DNA from: Sipunculus nudus
Taxonomy: Eukaryota; Annelida; Sipuncula; Golfingiida; Sipunculidae
Assembly: GCA_026874595.1 (NCBI GenBank)
Contig: CM049314.1
Span: forward strand, 29,089,729 to 29,153,728
Length of the DNA stretch: 64,000 nucleotides
Reading direction: 5' to 3'
Shown: positions 1 to 7,990 of the stretch, piece after piece
How the letters are laid out: each line of letters opens with the position of its first letter
Position numbering within the stretch: the first letter of the stretch is position 1
Made by a program: the position numbers and the translations under genes
Notes under the pieces: model-generated
The model's input: the letters and a program-made list of their open reading frames with translations, nothing else
Told to the model about the DNA's origin: nothing
Database searches by the model: none

Positions 1-1004
1 AGACGGGAGGCCCTAATGCAACTGCATGGTTGTATACTTACAATCTGGGACTGCGGTTTTACAAGTGGTTCTGTCACAACTGGTCCAATGATACTGATCG
101 ACAGAGAGAATCGGGTTTTGCGCAAGACGTTTCTTTGGTTTATGACCTGTGCTGCGCGTGCAGTCTGCGTGTTATACCCTTTGACACGGACGTGGACGAT
201 GACGCACATGCCGCTTGCCTGTCGCGGGCCAGAGAATACAGGCGTCGTCTGAGACGCGTCTTCCTACATGAAAGTTTAAGCGATTGCCTGTCAATAGATG
301 TAGAGCTACAGGAGGCCATAATCAACTGTATATACGAATTCGGAAGCGGCGCATCCGCCCCAGCACGCCAATGGTACCTGTCGCTGTCCGAAAACCTGAT
401 ACAAACCACAAAAGGGGAAGGCTCAGGAGACGCAGCAGACGAGCAGGGCGTGACGGAGCACGCAGAGATGCCCACACCGTCTTGCCTGGGTGAAGTCATA
501 CGCAACAGGATTTCATTTTTCCGTGAGGTTTGTTCTTCTGCCCAGCCCACGTTTGCCCCAGCGGATGAAAGCAACGGCGACCAGGGTAATTCGGAAACGT
601 GGCAGCGGGCGTGTTCTGAACCTGTTGCTCCGAGTTTGGTACACGTATCCTCGTTGAACGCAGTTGAACACCTGAGCCGTGTAAACCTTTGCCGCTCCAC
701 TTCCGCCAGGGCGGTAGCCGTATCATTACCAAATGGCTGCATTGTGAACGCGGGTCCAGACCCCAGGACTGATCTGTTCTCAGGTATGGGGCCTATCATG
801 AAACATTGGCTAAACCGTTGCAAGACGGCGTGTAGCGAAAAGCGACCGCATGCGCTGTCCCAGCAGCGAACGGGTCACATGGATGCAGTTATCCTCCATA
901 AAATTAAGAACATGAGTAAAATGCTGCGACGCACCGTGTTTGTACCACTCGGAAGGGGACCGGCTGTCATGAGTGTCGGAACAAACAATGTAGAAAACAA
1001 ATAA
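1..1004 (+). CDS. Unknown protein, 5'-truncated by window edge
   Basis: The frame is open from the first bases of the window to a TAA at 1002-1004 and there is no ATG near its left end, so the true start lies outside. About 330 residues are visible. The visible part has a short Cys-rich stretch early (DLCCAC), a polar and probably disordered middle (about residues 130-210), and a basic Cys-containing C-terminal third with KMLRR. No signal peptide or membrane segment is seen. It is the first of four rightward genes that run up to the convergent junction with gB. I do not recognise the family. Confidence 0.6.
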   Translation, partial: TGGPNATAWLYTYNLGLRFYKWFCHNWSNDTDRQRESGFAQDVSLVYDLCCACSLRVIPFDTDVDDDAHAACLSRAREYRRRLRRVFLHESLSDCLSIDVELQEAIINCIYEFGSGASAPARQWYLSLSENLIQTTKGEGSGDAADEQGVTEHAEMPTPSCLGEVIRNRISFFREVCSSAQPTFAPADESNGDQGNSETWQRACSEPVAPSLVHVSSLNAVEHLSRVNLCRSTSARAVAVSLPNGCIVNAGPDPRTDLFSGMGPIMKHWLNRCKTACSEKRPHALSQQRTGHMDAVILHKIKNMSKMLRRTVFVPLGRGPAVMSVGTNNVENK

Positions 1005-1067
1005 CAAGAAGCAGACCTTGTAGGTTTCGTGTTACGTTCCTTTATACAGGAAAGGTACCGTTGGCAG

Positions 1068-1955
1068 ATGTACAGCACGATATCAGATACGTTGGCTGGT
1101 GGACTAGAATACATAACATTCTTGAAGGTTGCGTGCTCGCTGTGCCAGGCCAAGTGCGTCCGGAAGCCATTCATAACAGAGTTCACCCGCAGCGTTTGCG
1201 TTGACGTAGATCGTCTGAACAAGGGCGGGAAAAGTCAACCCCGCTTCGTGCACACACCGAGCCTGCGGGTGGGAACTCCTTACGGAGGGTTCTCAGTCAC
1301 AGCCCTGCCCTTGTCATGGCACAGGGTTTACGAAGCCCCTGCTCTGCCTGCGATGGCAAAACGGGTTTCGCGTGAACTGTACGTGCACGCCGAACGCCAC
1401 ATGATGCTCTGTTCCGGTGACAGGCACGGGGTGCCGATGGCTTACGTCACATCCGGGCGGTTCGGTCCAGTGACAGTCACAGGATCTACGAAAGACCCTC
1501 CCGCCGTGGTAGGGACGCCGAGATGCACCGGGAAGAAAAAAGGTTGCGTATCGAAAGCATCGCTGTGCGTCGTGCAGGTATGCAATGGTGAGAGAACGTG
1601 CTACGAACTTGTCCACACCATCGGGGAAGGCTTCGAGAACGCAGTTTGCTGTTCCTGCGACGCAAAAAACGCACAAGCGCTTCAGAGAGCGACGTGCGTG
1701 CGTCATTTCGAAGACACACACTTCCACGGACCCTCATCGAGCTGGAACGAGAACACAGACGAAACAGAGCTGTCGCTCCATGAAAAGAGAGTGAAGCATG
1801 TCGTGGGTCTTTGCCGGAACAAAATCCCGCAAAAACACCTGTGTCAAGGTTGCCTTTGTTGGTATGCATGTGATTGCGCGATGCACTTGCATGACAGCAT
1901 TCACGAATACATGCGTGTTTTTGGCCTTCCCGAACTGACAGGCGGAACAGCATGA
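1068..1955 (+). CDS. Unknown cysteine-rich protein, 295 aa
   Basis: The start is the first ATG of the open frame, 63 nt after the previous stop; an upstream GTG at 1029 is in frame but less likely. The protein is rich in Cys and His, with CSLCQAKC near the N-terminus, CCSC near residue 207, and CQGCLCWYACDC near the C-terminus. This suggests a zinc-binding or disulphide-stabilised fold, but no known zinc-finger spacing is clear. No membrane segment is evident. It lies tandem with the flanking rightward genes. Function is not recognised. Confidence 0.6.
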   Translation: MYSTISDTLAGGLEYITFLKVACSLCQAKCVRKPFITEFTRSVCVDVDRLNKGGKSQPRFVHTPSLRVGTPYGGFSVTALPLSWHRVYEAPALPAMAKRVSRELYVHAERHMMLCSGDRHGVPMAYVTSGRFGPVTVTGSTKDPPAVVGTPRCTGKKKGCVSKASLCVVQVCNGERTCYELVHTIGEGFENAVCCSCDAKNAQALQRATCVRHFEDTHFHGPSSSWNENTDETELSLHEKRVKHVVGLCRNKIPQKHLCQGCLCWYACDCAMHLHDSIHEYMRVFGLPELTGGTA

Positions 1956-1964
1956 TCCACATCC

Positions 1965-1981
1965 GACACCTTTTATTTGTG
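1965..1981 (+). promoter_or_regulatory. 17-bp motif, copy 1 (GACACCTTTTATTTGTG)
   Basis: An identical 17-bp sequence occurs here and at 3162-3178. Both copies sit just after a stop codon (10 and 16 nt) and upstream of the next rightward gene. The TTTTATTT core could be a TATT-type late promoter element. A role in 3' processing of the upstream gene is less likely because AATAAA is absent. Being a promoter is inference from position and identity. Confidence 0.4.
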
Positions 1982-2069
1982 ACGGAGACCCGTGGTTGCG
2001 TCACACGATGTACAATTCAGTCCTGGCAGCAAAGTGCATTTTGTTCATATCACGAATACATCCGCACTC

Positions 2070-3146
2070 ATGGACACGGCAGATCATACCACAAAGAATA
2101 CCCGCAATCGCGAGTCAATGGCCGCTCTTCACCATATAGCTGCCATAGCCACATGCCAGGAAACGCAGGACGGGCCCGCACCTCTACCAGGCGTGACAGT
2201 CCGCGAACAGAAAATCGACCAGGAAGCGTTAGAAAACTGGTTGGGCGCAGGAATGTTAGAATGTGCGGAAGACGCACGGGTGCAACCGAAAAGGAAAAAG
2301 ATGGAGAAAAAGGAAATGATCATTGCAACCAAGTCAAAGAGCCAACAATGCCGTTCTGACCGTACGCTCCGTGGAAAAAGCAAGTTACGTTTATCTTCTT
2401 CCGTCGCGCAACCTAAACCGAATCTGAACATTCAAACAACTGCCAGCATCCCACAAACGACCTCTGAGACGATGTATGACAAACATCACAGCACAACTCC
2501 AGACACTACGGATGTCACGTCTCTTGATACGCATTCAACGAAACGCCACCGGCCATGTTCTGTTCACGGATCCTTGGAGCCTGTGCCACCGGGGGACCGC
2601 CAGTTCCCTCACCCCCATTCTGTGCTGGTACAATGCAAGCATCCTAAAATGAACCGCTACATAGAAAATATGATATCCACACAGGGATATCTAATGGAGG
2701 AAATGGATCCAGTGACCGGGGCCGTCCATCGCCTGTGGTATGTCCACTTGGAAGACTTGGTTAAAAGGGACGGCGCTCCCGTGAGACCGTGCACCGACGT
2801 GCGCTTGTATGACCTAGCACCTGTAACGGACACGACGATTGATGATGACGACGAGCCCTTAGAATACCCCGCTTACTGTGTCTTGTGCAAACCTTCACAA
2901 GACAACGGCGCAAAAGCCGTCCGCGTCACAAACAAGCGGGACGACGGACAAGAACGCCCGATGAACCTGGCGATGGACATTCAGACGCGCAAGCCTTTGT
3001 TTATGGTTGAAGCCAACGAAATGTATGAAAGCAAGGCATCGCACCATGGCGGCGTGCCTACCGTGTTTGTCGTTTGCTCTGACCCCGAATCCGTCTTCTA
3101 CAAAAAGATGAAGGAAATGGGATGCACGTGCGGTGACACGGACTAG
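2070..3146 (+). CDS. Unknown protein with basic N-terminal half, 358 aa
   Basis: The start is the first ATG in the frame (2070), about 90 nt after the repeated 17-bp motif. The N-terminal half is polar with a Lys-rich cluster (KRKKMEKKE, around residue 76), which may act as a nuclear signal. The C-terminal half looks folded, from about residue 190, with an acidic stretch (DDDDE) and several Cys residues (YCVLCK, CTCGD at the end). No family is recognised. It ends with TAG and is followed after 16 nt by a second copy of the 17-bp motif. Confidence 0.6.
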   Translation: MDTADHTTKNTRNRESMAALHHIAAIATCQETQDGPAPLPGVTVREQKIDQEALENWLGAGMLECAEDARVQPKRKKMEKKEMIIATKSKSQQCRSDRTLRGKSKLRLSSSVAQPKPNLNIQTTASIPQTTSETMYDKHHSTTPDTTDVTSLDTHSTKRHRPCSVHGSLEPVPPGDRQFPHPHSVLVQCKHPKMNRYIENMISTQGYLMEEMDPVTGAVHRLWYVHLEDLVKRDGAPVRPCTDVRLYDLAPVTDTTIDDDDEPLEYPAYCVLCKPSQDNGAKAVRVTNKRDDGQERPMNLAMDIQTRKPLFMVEANEMYESKASHHGGVPTVFVVCSDPESVFYKKMKEMGCTCGDTD

Positions 3147-3161
3147 AAATCGCGCACGGTA

Positions 3162-3178
3162 GACACCTTTTATTTGTG
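3162..3178 (+). promoter_or_regulatory. 17-bp motif, copy 2 (GACACCTTTTATTTGTG)
   Basis: This is identical over 17 bp to 1965-1981 and lies 38 nt before the ATG at 3216. The recurrence in the same position relative to two tandem genes suggests a shared promoter element; this is inference. Confidence 0.4.
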
Positions 3179-3215
3179 TTTGTCACAACGTCTGTTGTGC
3201 CCCCCGAACAAAAGT

Positions 3216-3932
3216 ATGACTCTTGAAACTATGCACCGCACAACCGGTAGAAAGACCCGCCTGTCTGCTACGGTTCCCGGAAGTGGAACACCAAACTCTA
3301 ACAGTCGTGTCACAGATTACGTGTTGAACACGCTGCACCTCGACTCAGATGGAATCCTTCTTTACTGGTGCCTCGACAGCGGTTCGGATGTTCACGTGTT
3401 TTTCAACCTGGCGACGAGTGGTGATAAAACGGTCGTATTCCACGTCACAGGAAACAGAGTTCTTGTACGGTCAACGGATCTCGACATGCAGTTCAAACGA
3501 TGGTTGGGGTCAGATTCCGCACGGCACAGCACTTCAGACACCAGTGTTGACGTCGAGACGGACTCCACGTCAGTTTGTATTTGGCAGGCTGGAGACGAGC
3601 GCGTCTCGTTCATACGCGGGAAGGGAAAAGGGAAGCTGAACCGTTTCGTGCGTGGGATGAAACAAACATTTCGCGGACAACGCGGAGGACCCGCCGGGCT
3701 GTTGACAGGGCCCTTGCCTGCGGATATCGTGATCGGAGTGTCGTCGTCGAACGCTGTTAACGCCAGCATAACTCGTCACCCGTGGGAAGACGTCACGAGT
3801 TACATTTTCCCCGACGCCGGTTCTATATCGATGAACTTGGGTCTACCAGGGACAGTGAGAGCTGATCTGAACGACGTGTTGCGTGTTTGTTGCTGTATTT
3901 TTCATATCGTTCGTCAGCAAAGTTTACCGTGA
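3216..3932 (+). CDS. Unknown protein, 238 aa
   Basis: The start is the first ATG after the in-frame TTG at 3174; the 17-bp motif lies just upstream. The protein has a short polar N-terminus, then a mixed alpha/beta-looking sequence with a basic Gly-rich patch (RGKGKGK, GMKQTFRGQRGG) in the middle, and a Cys cluster near the C-terminus (RVCCCIF). No signal peptide or clear membrane segment is seen. An AATAAA at 4010-4015 would serve as its poly(A) signal. It converges on gB across a G15 tract. The family is not recognised. Confidence 0.55.
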   Translation: MTLETMHRTTGRKTRLSATVPGSGTPNSNSRVTDYVLNTLHLDSDGILLYWCLDSGSDVHVFFNLATSGDKTVVFHVTGNRVLVRSTDLDMQFKRWLGSDSARHSTSDTSVDVETDSTSVCIWQAGDERVSFIRGKGKGKLNRFVRGMKQTFRGQRGGPAGLLTGPLPADIVIGVSSSNAVNASITRHPWEDVTSYIFPDAGSISMNLGLPGTVRADLNDVLRVCCCIFHIVRQQSLP

Positions 3933-4009
3933 ACACCCGACATTTTGTTATAGTTCACAGTTCGGATATATACGGATTCAGGCACATGTATATCACTTGT
4001 TTGCTTTTC

Positions 4010-4015
4010 AATAAA
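4010..4015 (+). terminator. Poly(A) signal AATAAA for rightward gene 3216-3932
   Basis: The canonical hexamer lies 78 nt after the stop codon, in the convergent junction with gB. Confidence 0.6.
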
Positions 4016-4075
4016 CGACAACAACTGACACGTTTTCTTGTTACTTTTATTGATCATTATACAATGGTGGAAAGA

Positions 4076-4090
4076 GGGGGGGGGGGGGGG
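4076..4090 (+). repeat. G15 homopolymer at a convergent gene junction
   Basis: Fifteen consecutive G residues lie between the 3' ends of the gene at 3216-3932 and gB. Similar G or C tracts occur at other 3' ends in the window (19488-19497, 50263-50271, 57934-57942). The exact length is prone to assembly error. Confidence 0.8.
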
Positions 4091-4155
4091 TGGTCCATTA
4101 CTTGTACAGTTGCATACAAGACAACCCATAGGTCTATATAAGACGTATACGTTTT

Positions 4156-4161
4156 TTTATT
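4156..4161 (-). terminator. Poly(A) signal AATAAA for gB
   Basis: TTTATT on the + strand gives AATAAA on the minus strand, directly adjoining the gB stop codon (4162-4164). A second minus-strand AATAAA lies near 4045. Confidence 0.5.
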
Positions 4162-5439
4162 TTAATATACGCTAGGCCATATGGACAATTTGTCCCGTCT
4201 TGTCGATCTTTTATTCCATTTCTTGCCCCACATGTCCTTTTCAGCGTTCACAATGTTATCTTTTCCTGTTTTCCCCAGCAGACGGGTTTGCTCGCCTTTT
4301 CCCGTCGGTTCGTCTTCTCCCTCGGACGACGACGACGTAGAGGAGGAACTCGACGACGTGGACGACCGACGGTCTCTGATAACAACCGTTGGCACCCCGC
4401 TTTTCCTGTCTCTGTACTTGACGCAGGCCCCGTGCCCCGCTTGCACGGTCAGGGCTGTCATTTGTCTTAGAAGTACAAAAAAGGCATAAACGCCACCGAT
4501 ACCCACCATTATCCCCAGTATAAAAGCGATCACTTTACCAGCAAGTGTACCGAGGAATCCCAAAATCCCAGAAAGGAGTTTACCGAAGAAATCCAACGCA
4601 CCACTGAATACTGTGCCAACGGCGCTGCCGATGCCGTTGATTATGTCGGAAGCGATTTTCCCCAGGTCTGGGTCGTTGCTGGTGTAAACCTGATACATGG
4701 CCATCGTCCAACGTAAATGGCGATCGAAAACGCGCATCTGGTTCGCGTTTTCCAGCATAGACATGAGATCGAGCTCGCCTTCGATTTCCTTGTCCGTGTA
4801 AGGGTTTTCCATGATGGGGACATCGGCCTCTATCGGTGGCAGGAAATCGGTGACGTCCCGCAGGGCGGGATCGACGTCATCCACTATGTAGCCGTAATTC
4901 ATATCACGGATGTAATTTTCAGAAGGCAGGTCCGACAACACAGCAAATTCGGTTTCTGTCCCGTTTTCGTCCGGCAGGGTGATAAGAGTGTAGTTTTTGT
5001 ACATGAGCGGTACCTCGTTGATGTAAAAACGCAACATGTTCGGGTAGCGGCAGGATTCCGTGTACTTGGGCGGGATCACGATCCGTCCGTCATCCATGGC
5101 CTGGCCCCGCAGAGGTTCCATGTCCTTTATCCCGGTCATGTTGGCCGTCCTGTTGCCCCCGTCCGCCGGGTCATTGAAGTATATGAGAGGCCTGCTGTAG
5201 CACAACGATTTGCCCTCGCCGACCTCCAGACTGCGGGCAAGACGGAAGTCCGTTTCATTGAGGAACCTGCATCGGCTTATCTCGTAAACGCTGCCGCGCG
5301 GTTTGGCATACACGTCCCGCCCTAAGTACACGGACAGCACAGACGACGGGTTGACAATGGCAAGAGAACGCGCCATGTTGTGGTCGTAATAACTCTGAGC
5401 GCACCAAGTGTCCAGGCGCTGACGCTGTTGCGAGTTCAT
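4162..5439 (-). CDS. gB: Envelope glycoprotein B, C-terminal half (after in-frame TAG)
   Basis: This 425-residue ORF continues gB in the same frame directly after the TAG at 5440-5442. It carries the conserved post-cleavage region (NPSSVLSVYLGR at about residues 30-41, then the PRGSVYEISRC stretch), an amphipathic membrane-proximal region rich in Gly and Phe (about 261-300), one long transmembrane segment (about 301-325) and a cytoplasmic tail with a poly-Ser run. gB is the class III membrane fusion protein of herpesviruses. The ORF begins with a real ATG immediately after the TAG, but with no signal peptide, so separate translation would not give a normal ectodomain. Confidence 0.85.
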   Translation of the reverse strand: MNSQQRQRLDTWCAQSYYDHNMARSLAIVNPSSVLSVYLGRDVYAKPRGSVYEISRCRFLNETDFRLARSLEVGEGKSLCYSRPLIYFNDPADGGNRTANMTGIKDMEPLRGQAMDDGRIVIPPKYTESCRYPNMLRFYINEVPLMYKNYTLITLPDENGTETEFAVLSDLPSENYIRDMNYGYIVDDVDPALRDVTDFLPPIEADVPIMENPYTDKEIEGELDLMSMLENANQMRVFDRHLRWTMAMYQVYTSNDPDLGKIASDIINGIGSAVGTVFSGALDFFGKLLSGILGFLGTLAGKVIAFILGIMVGIGGVYAFFVLLRQMTALTVQAGHGACVKYRDRKSGVPTVVIRDRRSSTSSSSSSTSSSSEGEDEPTGKGEQTRLLGKTGKDNIVNAEKDMWGKKWNKRSTRRDKLSIWPSVY

Positions 5440-6720
5440 CTAGTCCACAATCTTCCCAGACACAAAATACCTCACGTTTTCCATTATTTCATTGGTCATC
5501 AGCAGCAGTTCCGACCTGGTTGCGTGGTCAATACTACGTCTTCGACGGGAAAGGTAATGCGTGCAGTTCAACGCGGCAGCCCCGTGAGCGTTGGCGTACT
5601 GCTTCCTCTTGTACTCCTCACACAAGTGGTCATGGTTCACGACGCTGACATTCAGGTGTACCGTGGAATGGTTGAGATGGTTTTCGATTTCAGAAACGGG
5701 AACAATGTCAGGTATCCAAGCGACGATCCCGTAATAGGTGTCCCAGTACATTTCCGTGTAGTTCATTATACTCAGCCTCTTTGACACGCAGTAGGGATGA
5801 TCGATGGCACTGAGACTAGGTATCACATGTTTCTGTCGGTCAAATGTAAGCATTTGTTTGGCGTCCTCCAGCACCAAGTAGAAGCGCCCGTTGCCGTCAC
5901 CCAGCTTAACCTTGGTTACGTTATGGTGTATCTCTGCCAGTACATAACCGCATGACATCGTAGGTTCGACTTTGTGCCAAACGATGACCCATTCGTCAGT
6001 GGTTATGTGACTGCCCAGTTCAAACGATCTGGCTCCCGTGCTCGACAGGTTCTGAGCCATGCCCAGCGACGTGTGCACAACCTGATACGGGGGAGAAGCG
6101 ACAACATACACTTCTTTCATTATACAGTTGTGAGTGTATGTCTCCGGATCGTACCCGAACGCGAACCAATTATACTTCACACGGACAGGTATGTTGCTGG
6201 AATACGTGACGTATCCGTCGTGGCTCATGCTGACATAATACAACATGTGCGTCTTGCCGTCGATCGTGCAGTCCCTTGTTGAGCGCCATTTCCGACACTC
6301 TTCTGCCGAGGGAGGCGCAATCGGGCGGTCCCATTTGTCCGTTATAAATTTGTGACCAAACCAACCCGTGTACGTTTTTCTGTACGATACGAACCACTGG
6401 CAGGTCATGGCGTCGGTCCTGGTAGCTTGAATATTCCTCTTGAAAGTGATAACCGTCCCGGTTTCGTGGTGGTCCTGTGCATGGTCAGCTGCATGGGGGC
6501 ATCTGGGGTGAGGAGCGAAATGTACATATTTGGACGGCGTCCGCGGGTCACAGAACCGCAGTCTGTTCAAACGTTCGTTCCCTTTCAGGTCCGCGTACGC
6601 ACGTTGCGAGGTGTTAAGCGTAGTTATGTCGATGGCCGAAGAGGTGACGGCGCCGGACATTTGCTGGAAAGCAGTCACTGCGAAGCAAACACGCAGCACC
6701 CAAGACAATATTCCACACAT
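5440..6720 (-). CDS. gB: Envelope glycoprotein B, N-terminal half (ends at in-frame TAG)
   Basis: The start chosen is ATG at 6718-6720, which gives a hydrophobic signal peptide (residues 1 to about 25); an upstream GTG adds eleven residues. The 426 residues include many N-glycosylation sequons and a furin-type site, RRRR at about 392-395, in the position expected for gB. The TAG at 5440-5442 lies 31 codons after the cleavage site, in the region that links to the C-terminal half. Together with 4162-5439 the locus has about the normal gB length. TAG ends other genes here (the helicase, 19361-19363), so a general reassignment of TAG is unlikely. The gene is either broken or translated by readthrough. 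Confidence 0.85.
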   Translation of the reverse strand: MCGILSWVLRVCFAVTAFQQMSGAVTSSAIDITTLNTSQRAYADLKGNERLNRLRFCDPRTPSKYVHFAPHPRCPHAADHAQDHHETGTVITFKRNIQATRTDAMTCQWFVSYRKTYTGWFGHKFITDKWDRPIAPPSAEECRKWRSTRDCTIDGKTHMLYYVSMSHDGYVTYSSNIPVRVKYNWFAFGYDPETYTHNCIMKEVYVVASPPYQVVHTSLGMAQNLSSTGARSFELGSHITTDEWVIVWHKVEPTMSCGYVLAEIHHNVTKVKLGDGNGRFYLVLEDAKQMLTFDRQKHVIPSLSAIDHPYCVSKRLSIMNYTEMYWDTYYGIVAWIPDIVPVSEIENHLNHSTVHLNVSVVNHDHLCEEYKRKQYANAHGAAALNCTHYLSRRRRSIDHATRSELLLMTNEIMENVRYFVSGKIVD

Positions 6721-6895
6721 GGCCACAGACGTTGACGTTTCCGATGAACACACACGTGACGTCTACGCCAGACAACTAAACAGTGATAATACACGAACCG
6801 ATCGACAAAGCATGAAAACGTGCTATGGGGGTCAATATAGTACATGTGGTCCGTGACAAATACTGACAAAAGAACACCGCATGTTTGTGCGTGAA

Positions 6896-7693
6896 TCACT
6901 GGCGCGGACAAGAAATGTTCGCCACAGTTTGTAATCCCTGCAGAAGCGGCAGACTGGTTTCGAGTCTCCTGCACAATGTGCAACCGCAACCCCGCCACTC
7001 CCGTTGCCCCAGGAAAAGGGCCATGCAAATAGACCTCGGGGTCACGTTGTTCCGGACATATTCATCTACCTCGTAATTGTCAAGTGTGCTGTAAGGAGTA
7101 GGTAAATTCGCGCCAATCCCTGACGTCGCAACCACTCTCCGCATCAACTGGAAGCAATGCTGGCACCACATTTGACAGAATGCCACCCAAATCAGGATTC
7201 CTGGTTCAAATGTTGTGACCTGCCCTTCTTTACCTGGCTCTTCGGGTAACCTCTCTGCAATAGCTGAACATATCGACCACATGTCTTTTGCCATTGTGCT
7301 CGACAGAGAGAGATCGATTACGTCCAAGTATCTCCACAGAGACATCTGACGGCCGTGCGTCTCGAAAAATGTTGCAATTGTTCCATCGGCTTCCGACATG
7401 CACTTTTCGTAACGCATAATCATCTCTTCATCGTCGATGTCAGACGACGACGACGACGACGACGAATCCTCCTCATTTTCTTGTAGTTCTCCCCCACTGA
7501 CATCCTCAAGTCCGCATCCCAGTACAGGCCATCCACAAGGGTCATCGGGGACACCGTCCCGGAGGTTGTCGTTCTGCCCCCCTTCTCCCGACCCGCCTTC
7601 CTCATCAGAACGATGAACGTCTTCATTTGGTAATGACATATCGTCCGCGTGGTACCCTGCTGTACCAAGTGTAACCCCTTGTATGTCAGACAT
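6896..7693 (-). CDS. Acidic protein with Ser/Asp tract, 265 aa
   Basis: It starts with ATG at 7691-7693; a TTATAA element lies 34 nt upstream (7727-7732). The first 90 residues are acidic and disordered and include a run of eight Ser followed by DIDDEE, a typical casein kinase 2 substrate pattern. The rest looks helical, with a Trp/Cys-rich segment (MWCQHCF) and a C-terminal CGCTLC that could bind metal. It lies between gB and the UL29-like gene, where mammalian alphaherpesviruses carry UL28, but it is far too short for that terminase subunit. I do not recognise it. Confidence 0.6.
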   Translation of the reverse strand: MSDIQGVTLGTAGYHADDMSLPNEDVHRSDEEGGSGEGGQNDNLRDGVPDDPCGWPVLGCGLEDVSGGELQENEEDSSSSSSSSDIDDEEMIMRYEKCMSEADGTIATFFETHGRQMSLWRYLDVIDLSLSSTMAKDMWSICSAIAERLPEEPGKEGQVTTFEPGILIWVAFCQMWCQHCFQLMRRVVATSGIGANLPTPYSTLDNYEVDEYVRNNVTPRSICMALFLGQREWRGCGCTLCRRLETSLPLLQGLQTVANISCPRQ

Positions 7694-7726
7694 AGCAAAT
7701 GAACCAAACTGTCACCAGTGCGGCTG

Positions 7727-7732
7727 TTATAA
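7727..7732 (-). promoter_or_regulatory. TATA-like element upstream of acidic protein gene
   Basis: TTATAA, read CTTTATAACA on the minus strand, lies 34 nt before the ATG at 7693. Confidence 0.35.
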
Positions 7733-7990
7733 AGTCGCAGTCACGACACAAATATATATATATACCGACGTGCACACAGGGTTTACAACGAAACATGTGA
7801 TAAATCATTCAAATAGCAACATTCCAACCACGCATGCACAGGACCGACTGGACCATACAACAGACAGACGATGCACGCAACATAAAACACAAACACGTAT
7901 AAAAGCAATATAGTTTTTAATATGATATACCATAGCAATAAACAAAAACAGGTGCACGTCCCACATTCAAGGACACAATCATGTGATTCA

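Noticed and set aside
140..823. 227-codon minus-strand frame opposite the first gene
   Set aside because: It begins inside and runs antisense to a frame continuous with the window edge; composition looks like a shadow.
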